Shown in pieces: positions 1 to 6,711 of a stretch of DNA of 9,533 nucleotides. The position numbers and the translations under genes were made by a program. Each line of letters starts with the position of its first letter. The first letter of the stretch is position 1. This DNA is from Verrucomicrobiota bacterium (lineage in GTDB: Bacteria > Verrucomicrobiota > Verrucomicrobiia > Limisphaerales > J093): NCBI GenBank assembly GCA_029907285.1, contig JARYMD010000155.1, positions 1-9,533 on the forward strand, written 5' to 3'. The notes beneath the pieces were generated by a model. That model worked only from the letters and a program-made list of their open reading frames with translations. It made no database searches and was not told the DNA's origin.

Positions 1-850
1 ATCGCACGCTCGAGTAATGCAGCCAGCCGGTGTCAAAACAGACTTCCGTCCCGGAAGGGCAGCCGCCGAAGAAATTGACTCTGCCACCTTTTCTGACCAG
101 CTTTGCCGCTGTTTCCCAAACATCCGGCTTTCCCACGGCTTCGATCACAACGTCGAACGGCTCTGAACCCGCCGCCTTCACAGCTTCGCTCACGTCTGAT
201 CGCGCGGCCCCGACGTCGATGGTTTTGGCGGCGCCGAGACGGTGTGCGGCTGCAAGCCGTCGTTTACCTCGTCCCGCAACTGTCACCTCACATCCGTGTC
301 TGCTGGCGAGGCTGACAAACATGAGCCCGATAGGGCCGCTGCCTATAACGAGAAGCCGGTCGCCGTTTTTCAGTCCGGTCTCCTCGATGGCAAGCACCAC
401 GCACGCCAAAGGTTCAGCCAGTGCCGCATCGACAAAAGCCGTCTCCGCACCGAGCCTGAGCATGTTTTTCCGCACCAGCCTTTCAGGGACGACGATCGAC
501 TCGGCGTACGCGCCATTCAGGAACTGGAGGTCGTCGCACAAATTCGGCTGGCCTGCCTTGCACATCGAGCATTGACCGCATGGCGCCGAATTTGCCACCA
601 CCACTCTGTCCCCTGCCTTCCAGCCTTGCACCGCACTGTCTGTTTCAACTATGACGCCGGCCAGCTCATGACCGAACACGGCCGGGGGCGTGATCATGCG
701 GGCATGATACCCGCGCCGGTACACTTTTAGGTCTGTGCCACAAGTCAATGCAGCTTCAATCCGGACCCGAACCTCACCGGTTTTCAGCGGAGGTTCCGGT
801 ATGTCTTCGATCCGGATCGTTTCCTTGCCGTATAAAACTGCCGCTTTCAC
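1..850 (-). CDS. Zinc-dependent medium-chain alcohol/polyol dehydrogenase, 3' end cut off by window edge
   Basis: Translating the minus strand from GTG at 850 gives 283 continuous residues that run off the window. The family oxidises an alcohol or polyol with NAD(P), in the cytoplasm. Visible motifs: catalytic-zinc ligands C37 (TCGTD) and H61-E62 (FGHE), with E146 in AEPLAC; the structural-zinc loop C91, C94, C97, C105 (CGQCSMCKAGQPNLC); and the Rossmann turn GSGPIG at about 170-175. The second Rossmann strand ends in AGRGKRR rather than an acidic residue, which suggests NADP preference (inference). The start is fixed because an in-frame TGA lies immediately before the GTG. The family normally has about 340-360 residues, so roughly 60-75 are missing. 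It resembles the threonine/sorbitol dehydrogenase branch, but the substrate cannot be assigned. No convincing Shine-Dalgarno site is seen. Confidence 0.93.
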   Translation of the reverse strand, partial: MKAAVLYGKETIRIEDIPEPPLKTGEVRVRIEAALTCGTDLKVYRRGYHARMITPPAVFGHELAGVIVETDSAVQGWKAGDRVVVANSAPCGQCSMCKAGQPNLCDDLQFLNGAYAESIVVPERLVRKNMLRLGAETAFVDAALAEPLACVVLAIEETGLKNGDRLLVIGSGPIGLMFVSLASRHGCEVTVAGRGKRRLAAAHRLGAAKTIDVGAARSDVSEAVKAAGSEPFDVVIEAVGKPDVWETAAKLVRKGGRVNFFGGCPSGTEVCFDTGWLHYSSVR

Positions 851-1287
851 TCAATTTGTTCTGGCATCATTGCCACTGCGCAAACGCAGCTTTACGACCT
901 CGCACCCCAACACCTGCATGCAGTACAATAGATCGCATGGCATCGATGCGGTTCTTCACGGACCAGCCTTCCCGCCATCTTGGACAGACATACATGGCAC
1001 CGAGGCTGTTGGCAATCACATAGGATGCTTTTCGGCTGAAACACAGTGCGCGCCAAAAGGTCCCTCCGCATCCAATATGCTACAAACGTTGCCCAGTCAA
1101 GAACCGCCCACAGTGTGACACATCGATTCGCATGGCACTTGCAACGGTTCTGAAAAGCCCGCGCCAAACCCAACGAGGAGTGAGATGCGCCGTGCCCAGT
1201 CCGCGTGCACGGTTCCTCGCACCAAAGACGTGGCGAGCAGAATTGCCTTGGCACGGATCGGCGGCCCGATTTCTAATCCACAGGTTT
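851..1287. other. Gene-poor stretch between divergent dehydrogenase and protease genes
   Basis: This 437-base stretch must hold the promoters for the minus-strand dehydrogenase and the plus-strand protease. I see no confident gene. Several overlapping open frames exist, but most translate to Cys/Arg/Pro-rich text typical of shadows. The most protein-like is a minus-strand frame open from 1079 to the TGA at 867-869, about 70 codons and only 16 bases upstream of the dehydrogenase start. It has no good start near its beginning, because a TAG precedes it at 1080-1082, and it matches no family I know. It may be a decayed gene or a fragment of a dispersed repeat. Confidence 0.5.
914..949. promoter_or_regulatory. 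Pair of perfect 10-bp palindromes upstream of the dehydrogenase
   Basis: CTGCATGCAG (914-923) and GCATCGATGC (940-949) are both perfect palindromes, with centres 26 bp apart, lying 64-99 bases upstream of the dehydrogenase GTG. Paired palindromes in this position are compatible with operator sites for a dimeric regulator. No regulator gene is in the window and no copy of either motif is evident elsewhere in it, so this is a weak call. In GC-rich DNA such short palindromes also occur by chance. Confidence 0.2.
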
Positions 1288-1986
1288 ATGAAGGATCGGC
1301 TGCGGTGCTGGATTGCAGTTGGCGTGGCGCTTGTTGTGCCGGCGCTGGGTGCATTGGCGTATTTTGTTCTGATTCCTGATCCGCTGACAGCCCGCATGGC
1401 TTATACAGCAACGAAACTGTTCACGGTCTTCTGGCCGTTGATGGCATGGTTCGTCATTCTTCGAAACCGCCCCCCTACCCTTCTGCCGCTGCGACAGCAC
1501 CTGTCCGCTCTCCCGCTGGGGGCTGCAACGGGACTGTTTATTGGAATTGCAATTCTGGTAATGGCAGCCGGGCCGTTCCGCGAAGTTGTTGATGCCAGTG
1601 CGCCTGCCATTCGCGCAAAAGCGCAGTTGTTCGGTGTGCTCGAACATTACTGGCTGTTTGCCGCGGCGCTTTCGACAGGACATTCGTTGGTTGAAGAATA
1701 CTACTGGCGCTGGTTCGTTTACGGCCGACTGCGAATGCTGATTCCGAGCAAAGCAGCGCATCTTGTTGCGGGCGCTGGTTTTGCCCTGCACCACATTGTC
1801 GTTGCGAGCGTGTATTTCGGATTCGGCTGGGGCATGGTTTTTGGCGCAAGCACAATGATCGGAGGGATTGTTTGGAGTTTGTTGTATGCGAGGCAGGGCA
1901 CACTGGCGGGCGCATGGCTCTCGCATGCGTTGGTGGACATGAGCCTGATGTGGTGTGGATACAAGTTGTTGTCGGGTCAAGCTTGA
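1288..1986 (+). CDS. CPBP-family intramembrane metalloprotease (Rce1/Abi-like)
   Basis: This 232-residue multi-pass membrane protein carries the three family signatures. They are E136-E137-x3-R141 (EEYYWRWF), F165-x3-H169 (FALHH) and H213-x3-D217 (HALVD). These residues form the active site of type II CAAX-prenyl-protease-like enzymes, which cleave within or near the membrane. Hydrophobic segments lie at about residues 8-28, 41-58, 75-95, 120-140, 156-180 and 183-205. The ATG at 1288 was chosen because it begins directly before the first membrane segment. The frame stays open back to 1132, but the extra 52 residues are Arg/Pro-rich and do not look like part of the family. Bacterial substrates of the family are mostly unknown, and roles range from peptide maturation to bacteriocin self-immunity. 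The permease remnant follows 55 bases downstream on the same strand, so the two may have been co-transcribed. Confidence 0.85.
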   Translation: MKDRLRCWIAVGVALVVPALGALAYFVLIPDPLTARMAYTATKLFTVFWPLMAWFVILRNRPPTLLPLRQHLSALPLGAATGLFIGIAILVMAAGPFREVVDASAPAIRAKAQLFGVLEHYWLFAAALSTGHSLVEEYYWRWFVYGRLRMLIPSKAAHLVAGAGFALHHIVVASVYFGFGWGMVFGASTMIGGIVWSLLYARQGTLAGAWLSHALVDMSLMWCGYKLLSGQA

Positions 1987-2041
1987 CTTGCATGGAAAGA
2001 GGTTAAAAGGAACCATCGCTCTGTTTTTCGCTGGCGCTTGA

Positions 2042-3123
2042 ATGAAACTGTCGGAAGAGAAAAGTGAACTTGGCAACGCACATGCCGGTGATGATAGGCT
2101 GTGGGTCCCGGGTTTGGCGAACGCGTACTGGTTTGCCACGTTCAACGCGTTGTCTTTCCAGATAGTTCTTGGCAGTCCGATGGTGCTTTACGCAAAGAGC
2201 CTCGGGGCCAGCGCCACTGTATTGGGCATAATCGCCGGCATGATGCCATTGTTGGTGATATTCCAAATCCCCGCTGCCCGACACATCTCGCGTGTTGACT
2301 ACAAAAGGTTCGTGTTCGCAGGCTGGGGCACGCGAGTGGTCATAATATTCCTAATCGCGGCGGTTCCGTTGACCTCCGCATTTCTGGAACCACAGAGCCA
2401 GATCGCGCTTTTGCTGTTCTTGCTGTTTGGGTTCAACCTTTCCCGCGGGATTTCGAGCGCCGCATGGCTGCCATGGATCACTGCGTTGGTCCCCGCTGCA
2501 GTGCGAGGTCGGTACCTCGCCCGCGATTCAGCGTGCGTTAACGGGGCCAGTGCATTGACACTCGCGTTTTCCGGATTCGTTCTTGGGCAACAGCCGTCGC
2601 CGTGGCGCTTTTCGGCACAAGACTTGACAAACACGGCAGCAAGCCTGTGCTGATTGTATGCATTGTTGGGTGGCTTCTGATACTGGCGGGATGGACTGCA
2701 TTGTCTGGCAACGTAATTCGTGCAATGCCGGTTTACGTGCTCGGGCTGGAACTGTTCATGGGGTTGGGCTATGCAGTGTATTCGATGGCCAATACCCGTC
2801 TTGCCATGGCGGTGATTCCCCCAATGGGACGCGATCATTTCTTCGCTTTGTATTCGGTGGTCAGCAGCCTCACACTCGGCCTTGCGCCGATCCTTTGGGG
2901 CATTTTGATTGATGCGTTTGGCGGCAAGACTGTGCAAATCTCACTGTTCAGCCTCAACCGATTCAGTCTGTTCTTCCTGCTCGCAACCATCGCCTATGCA
3001 GTCGCCGCATGGCTCTGCGGCAAGCTCGAGGAACCACGCGCTGCAAATGTTCAAGCACTGCTGCGCGATCTCCTGTCCCAAAGCCCAATCCGCAGTTGGA
3101 TGCGGTTCTGGCCGCGCGGCTGA
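2042..3123 (+). pseudogene. MFS transporter permease, disrupted by an out-of-frame internal deletion
   Basis: Two frames together look like one major facilitator permease. The first (2042-2653) gives about five membrane segments, with a typical cytoplasmic stretch ending RGRYLARD, then continues to PSPWRFSA at about 2597-2617 before turning into non-family text and stopping at TGA 2651-2653. The second (open from 2542, family-like from about 2608) begins LFGTRLDKHGSKPVL and gives about four to five further segments plus a plausible C-terminus at the stop in 3121-3123. The combined length is about 360 codons, against 400-450 for a 12-segment permease, and the segments expected around numbers 6-7 are absent. 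Recombination across similar stretches near the shared GCTTTTCGGCA (2607-2617) would explain both the loss and the frame change. The second frame could initiate at GTG 2602, but half a permease is unlikely to transport anything. An assembly or sequencing error cannot be excluded. Confidence 0.75.
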
Positions 3124-3137
3124 AACTCAAAGCCACC

Positions 3138-3193
3138 ATCACGTATCACGCGTCACGCATCACGTATCACATCTCACGCATCACGTATCACGC
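3138..3193. repeat. Degenerate heptamer tandem repeat, consensus ATCACGY, 8 copies
   Basis: Eight consecutive 7-base units follow the consensus ATCACGY: ATCACGT, ATCACGC, GTCACGC, ATCACGT, ATCACAT, CTCACGC, ATCACGT, ATCACGC. A ninth, decayed unit (ATCCCCA) may follow at 3194-3200. The units also group into a 21-base higher-order period, each block starting with ATCACGT. The array lies 14 bases past the stop of the permease remnant, between two convergent genes. The rest of that gap (3201-3347) shows no gene and no clear terminator. Confidence 0.85.
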
Positions 3194-3347
3194 ATCCCCA
3201 GTCTCGCCGTCAGCGTTTTGGAACAAGTGGATTTGCTTTCTCCGACTGGTGTGCGGTGCAATACGACTTCATGGGCGCGCAGTGCAGGCGCAGCAGCACG
3301 CTTCCAGCCACGGGCCGGTCCTCTGCCCTGCTCTTCTTGCGCGGCTG

Positions 3348-3905
3348 CTACTGTCCGCCTTCAAGCTTGTCTAACTCTGACAACTTGAGTTTGGCGTTTT
3401 CCTCGCCCTGTTTTGACGAGGCTTCAAGCCATTTCCGCGCCAGTGCGAAGTCTTTCTCGACCCCGTCACCAGTCATGTAACGCTTGCCCAGTTCATACTG
3501 TGCGGAGGGCGATCCTGCTTCTGCGCGCTTCTTCAGAAACTCGATCGAGTTCTTGAGCGCAGCTTCCTTGCGTTGCCGTTCCTTTTCAGGGTCAATCTTG
3601 GCAGCGCCCAGAGGCGGCGGAACCGGTTGCGGAGCAACAGCAGGACTGTTTTGGTTTCCCGCGGTGCTGCCAGCTTGAGCCGGGGTTTGAGCGGGTGCGG
3701 GTTGCCGCGGTGGCGCTGTTGGCTTTGGCGTGGTTGGCCCGAGCCGCCGCATGTACTGTCGGGGCGACATGTACTGACCGTACAAGCGCCGCGGCTGAAC
3801 CCTTTGGGTTTTTGGAACAATGACGATCTGCGCCTCGGTTGCCGAGGGCGTGAAAACCAGCCCTGTCAGACAGAACCACAAAACGCACTTTGTCCTCGGG
3901 CTCAT
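3348..3905 (-). CDS. Secreted Sel1-repeat protein with Pro/Ala-rich linker
   Basis: The protein has 185 residues. Residues 1-25 look like a signal peptide (basic start, hydrophobic core, cleavage likely after TEA). A Pro/Ala/Gln-rich low-complexity linker spans about 56-100. A charged Lys/Glu helix at about 104-128 leads into one Sel1/TPR-like repeat at about 129-165 (AEAGSPSAQYELGKRYMTGDG followed by a KDFALARKWLEAS helix). Sel1 repeats are protein-protein interaction solenoids, and a single repeat after a linker suggests an exported adaptor or scaffold rather than an enzyme. The ATG at 3905 was chosen because it begins directly at the signal peptide; the frame continues to 3956 without improving the product. 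It is divergent from the xylose isomerase gene, with 106 bases between the starts. The specific function is unknown. Confidence 0.8.
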   Translation of the reverse strand: MSPRTKCVLWFCLTGLVFTPSATEAQIVIVPKTQRVQPRRLYGQYMSPRQYMRRLGPTTPKPTAPPRQPAPAQTPAQAGSTAGNQNSPAVAPQPVPPPLGAAKIDPEKERQRKEAALKNSIEFLKKRAEAGSPSAQYELGKRYMTGDGVEKDFALARKWLEASSKQGEENAKLKLSELDKLEGGQ

Positions 3906-4011
3906 ATCAGTTGCACAATGCCACAGACACGCCGTTCCGGCAAGAGCAAACAACAAGCTTCCATTCCCATAACATGTCAGTTAGATTCCCCGAAAACGCA
4001 TCGATACGCTT
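3906..4011. promoter_or_regulatory. Divergent intergenic region, promoters for the Sel1 protein and xylose isomerase
   Basis: The two starts face away from each other across 106 bases, so both promoters are expected here. The stretch is AT-richer than its flanks. A TAACAT (3970-3975) could be a -10 element for the isomerase, but I see no matching -35 at the right spacing. Neither gene has a clear Shine-Dalgarno site. Confidence 0.3.
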
Positions 4012-5052
4012 ATGGCAAAACCTCATGATTACAAGTTCTGTTTCGGTCCATGGAATATCAGTGAAGGACAAGACCCTTATGGTCCACCAACGCGTCAGGC
4101 CCAGACTTTCGACTGGAAACTCGCCAAATTGGCCGAGCTCGGGTTTGAGGCGATGATGTTTCACGATGATGATGCGGTCCCAAATGTCGATGAGAAATCT
4201 GATGCACAAGTCCGCGCCGAAGCCAAGGAGTTAAGACGCAAACTCGACGACGCCGGCGTCGCAGCGGAAATTGTCGCCCCCAGACTCTGGTTCGCTCCGC
4301 AGACAATCGACGGCGCTTACACAAGCAACGACCCCAAATGCCGCAAATATGCGATCGAACGGTCGCTTCGTTGCATTGACATCGCAAATATCTTGGGCAG
4401 CAAGGTGATCGTTCTCTGGCTCGCGCGCGAGGGCTCATACATTCGTGAAAGCAAGAACGCCCGCAAATGCATCGACATGCTTGTAACCGCCATTGACAAG
4501 ATGCTCGAGCACGATCCGCGGATACGCATTGCCATCGAGCCAAAACCAAATGAACCGATGGACATGGCTTACATTCCAACGATCGGTCATGCGCTGGCCA
4601 TGGCGAATCTTACGTCCGATCCAAAACGCGTCGGCTGCCTGATCGAAACCGCACACGCCATCCTGGCCGGACTGGACCCTGCCGACGAGATCGATTTCGC
4701 CTGCGCCTTTGGGAAGCTGTGGTCAATACATCTCAACGACCAAAACGGACTGAAGTTCGATCAGGACAAACCTTTCGGAAGCGTCAATCTGCGCGTCGCG
4801 TTCAATCAGGTCCGCGCCCTTGAGCGCAATGGGTATGGCAAGAAAGGCGAGTACGTTGCCTTCGACGTTCACCCGTTCAGGACAACAAAGGTCGAGCACT
4901 GGACACTCCACCTGGAGAACAGTCGGCGCACATTCCTGAGGTTGGTCGAAAAAGCCCGCACATTCCCCGAGGCCGAAGCGCAAAAGCTCATTGCGGACCG
5001 CAATTACGCCGCGCTTGATCAGTTGGTGCTCGAGCACCTCATGGGGAAATAA
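4012..5052 (+). CDS. xylA: Xylose isomerase (group I / actinobacterial type), TIM barrel
   Basis: The 346-residue protein aligns along its length with the short (Streptomyces-type) xylose isomerases, which convert D-xylose to D-xylulose (and glucose to fructose) with two divalent metals. The key residues are present: H51 and D54 in MFHDDD, W136 in VLWLAREG, E176 and K178 in IEPKPNEP, E212 and H215 in IETAHA, D243 in HLNDQ, D250 and D252 in FDQD, and D285 in FDVHP. It is somewhat shorter than the roughly 390-residue Streptomyces enzyme, mainly at the C-terminal arm that helps tetramer packing. No xylulokinase, xylose transporter or regulator is adjacent, so the physiological sugar could differ. 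A related sugar-isomerase role is the main alternative. It converges on the ceramidase-like gene. Confidence 0.82.
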   Translation: MAKPHDYKFCFGPWNISEGQDPYGPPTRQAQTFDWKLAKLAELGFEAMMFHDDDAVPNVDEKSDAQVRAEAKELRRKLDDAGVAAEIVAPRLWFAPQTIDGAYTSNDPKCRKYAIERSLRCIDIANILGSKVIVLWLAREGSYIRESKNARKCIDMLVTAIDKMLEHDPRIRIAIEPKPNEPMDMAYIPTIGHALAMANLTSDPKRVGCLIETAHAILAGLDPADEIDFACAFGKLWSIHLNDQNGLKFDQDKPFGSVNLRVAFNQVRALERNGYGKKGEYVAFDVHPFRTTKVEHWTLHLENSRRTFLRLVEKARTFPEAEAQKLIADRNYAALDQLVLEHLMGK

Positions 5053-5080
5053 TGCATTCGGTGAACCGACCTGAACTCTC

Positions 5081-5137
5081 AACGTCCGACGTTCAACACC
5101 GCAGCGCCCAACAGCGTAGCGTTCAATAGCGCAGCCC
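5081..5137. repeat. Short palindrome and degenerate direct repeat in convergent gap
   Basis: The 187-base gap between two convergent genes starts with a near-perfect palindrome, AACGTCCGACGTT (5081-5093, six-base arms around one base). It is followed by two related copies of a 17-19-base unit: GTTCAACACCGCAGCGCCC (5091-5109) and GTTCAATAGCGCAGCCC (5121-5137). The remainder to 5239 has no gene. A small imperfect hairpin, GCGGGCTAAGCCGC (5213-5226), lies past the end of the ceramidase-like gene but lacks a T-tract, so I do not call it a terminator. Confidence 0.45.
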
Positions 5138-5239
5138 TCATCAACGGGCGCAGGTGCCGGGTCAGTGCTCCTCAGGCAACTTTGGTTCCGGCTGCGCCGG
5201 GCTGGGAAATATGCGGGCTAAGCCGCGCCGCTGTGGTTA

Positions 5240-6631
5240 TCACCAAACGGCTTGATAGACCCCTTCCAGCGCAGCCGCCATATACTCTGACATCTGTGGG
5301 CCGAAGAATGACATTGTCCGCGGCTCGTACCCGGCCATGTGGTAATACCTGTTCGGGATAACGTAGCCAACGTAGTCGCCATTGAAACTCGTTACGGCTG
5401 TAAAGCGCTTGCGCTCCTGCGGAATCGCAAGGGACATCGCAAGCTCGCCGCTGAAATCGCACGGTGTTGACAGCCACGTCGCCTCACCCAATCTCAATGC
5501 CTGAACAATTGTCTGTTTCTCCACTGGCAGAAGAAGACCGGCAAGCCACGGGCGCAGCCGAATTCCGTCACTGACACGCACCTGAAGCGCGGGCAACCGC
5601 AATGGGAGAGCGACCAACCCAAATGCCACGTGATTCGTCAGTTCGATCTGTTTCAATGCCGCCTCGGTAAACCTCGCAAGTTCGGCGCCCATCCGATCGA
5701 CCCCGTCCCGGCCCGGAGCGCCGGCGCGGGGTGAATGGCTGCCAACGCCACCGGCGAAAAACAAAGCGAGTGCGTATCCGTTTTTTTCCATTGCGGCAGC
5801 CCACGCACCCGGGTAATCGCCGCTGAATTCCATCACGCTTGCGGGCAAGACCGTTGCATGCGCACTGTAACTGCCAAGCACTGCATGGTCGCCATCCTCC
5901 TGAACAATCTTCAAGACCCTGAAGCCGGAATCAACAGTGCCGCGGTCCCCCACAAGCCTGTTTCTTACGTGGTTGGTGTTTGTGAAGAAAGCCGCGCCTG
6001 CACGCGCCGGACTCAGGTCGTCCAACGCCGCTTCAGCCGCAACAGCGAGTTGCCGTGCAAACCATGCACGCGACTCCGGGACGAACTTGCCCGCAAAAGC
6101 TTCCGCGACCACTCCCCTGCCCCATCCTCCGATGCTCGAATGCGCATGCGTGGCGCCGAAGTACAGATTGCTGCGTTGAATGCCGCGCGCCTTTAGCCTG
6201 TCAATGGCCATCTCAGTCACCTCGCGCGGAACGATCAGCGCATCTGCACTCACCATGATGCCTGTGCGGCCGTTCACGGCCAGCGCGACAGCTTTCGCCC
6301 AAAGATCGTCATGAACACCTGTTGCGGGCCGCCCTTTGCGCGCGCCGTACCCTGCCAACGGCAGCGATTGAAAACGTCCTTGGTCCGGGTCGTTAACAGC
6401 TGCACCAAGGCCGGGCGTCAGTTTCGCGCGGCCGAAACCCGCCCGCAACTGACCCCGGACCACGTTTGTTTGCATCCGAATTGCCCTTAATGCCAATTCC
6501 AGCTCCTGGCTCAGCGCGGAGTCTTTCCATGCGGCATGGTCCACAGGCGCCAGAGAGGCGATCGCTAGCACGAGGATGAGCGAGAGCGCAGCAAGTGCAG
6601 TTTTCCCCATCAATAAAAGCAGCTTTTTCAT
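5240..6631 (-). CDS. Membrane-anchored neutral/alkaline ceramidase-like hydrolase (N-terminal domain only)
   Basis: The protein has 463 residues. The start MKKLLLL and a hydrophobic stretch to about residue 29 form a signal peptide or membrane anchor, so the enzyme acts outside the cytoplasmic membrane. The rest matches the catalytic domain of neutral ceramidases, zinc amidases that split the N-acyl bond of ceramide. Visible landmarks are the zinc-binding THAHS at 161-165, a second zinc-ligand histidine in YSAHAT (H258), GDYPGAW at 271-277, FAGGVGSHSP at about 292-301 where the nucleophile loop lies, and DYVGYVIPNRYY at 419-430 with the metal-site tyrosine. Full bacterial ceramidases have about 650 residues with a C-terminal immunoglobulin-like domain that is absent here. 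Where the family has a zinc-ligand glutamate this protein appears to have D392 (my alignment by eye). Ceramide is therefore a guess, and another lipid or amide substrate is possible. It lies 80 bases after metX. Confidence 0.82.
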   Translation of the reverse strand: MKKLLLLMGKTALAALSLILVLAIASLAPVDHAAWKDSALSQELELALRAIRMQTNVVRGQLRAGFGRAKLTPGLGAAVNDPDQGRFQSLPLAGYGARKGRPATGVHDDLWAKAVALAVNGRTGIMVSADALIVPREVTEMAIDRLKARGIQRSNLYFGATHAHSSIGGWGRGVVAEAFAGKFVPESRAWFARQLAVAAEAALDDLSPARAGAAFFTNTNHVRNRLVGDRGTVDSGFRVLKIVQEDGDHAVLGSYSAHATVLPASVMEFSGDYPGAWAAAMEKNGYALALFFAGGVGSHSPRAGAPGRDGVDRMGAELARFTEAALKQIELTNHVAFGLVALPLRLPALQVRVSDGIRLRPWLAGLLLPVEKQTIVQALRLGEATWLSTPCDFSGELAMSLAIPQERKRFTAVTSFNGDYVGYVIPNRYYHMAGYEPRTMSFFGPQMSEYMAAALEGVYQAVW

Positions 6632-6711
6632 GCGGTCAACATGACGCGGCCATCACCTGACCGTGGTGGTGTCCTATTCCAAACTCGGTTGCGGTTTCGC
6701 CATATCGCGGT

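Noticed and set aside
30..730. Long plus-strand frames opposite the left-edge dehydrogenase
   Set aside because: They are shadows of the minus-strand gene, whose zinc and Rossmann motifs are unmistakable; the plus frames give Ser/Thr/Pro/Arg-rich text.
1185..1379. 64-codon plus-strand frame preceded by a strong GAGGAG Shine-Dalgarno-like site and ATG at 1185
   Set aside because: Most of its second half overlaps the protease gene in another frame and the product is Cys/Ala-rich without recognisable structure; the upstream purine run is probably coincidental.
1273..2145. 290-codon minus-strand frame across the protease gene
   Set aside because: Its composition (Arg, Asn, Gln, Cys, His-rich) is that of an antisense shadow, while the plus strand carries the full CPBP motif set.
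3138..3200. Possible CRISPR array
   Set aside because: The repeat unit is 7 bases and directly contiguous, with no spacers; it is a simple tandem repeat.
3009..3388. Frames crossing the heptamer repeat that encode HHVSRVT-type repeats
   Set aside because: Every frame of a 7-base tandem repeat produces a 7-residue repeat, so the apparent repeat protein is an artefact of the DNA array.
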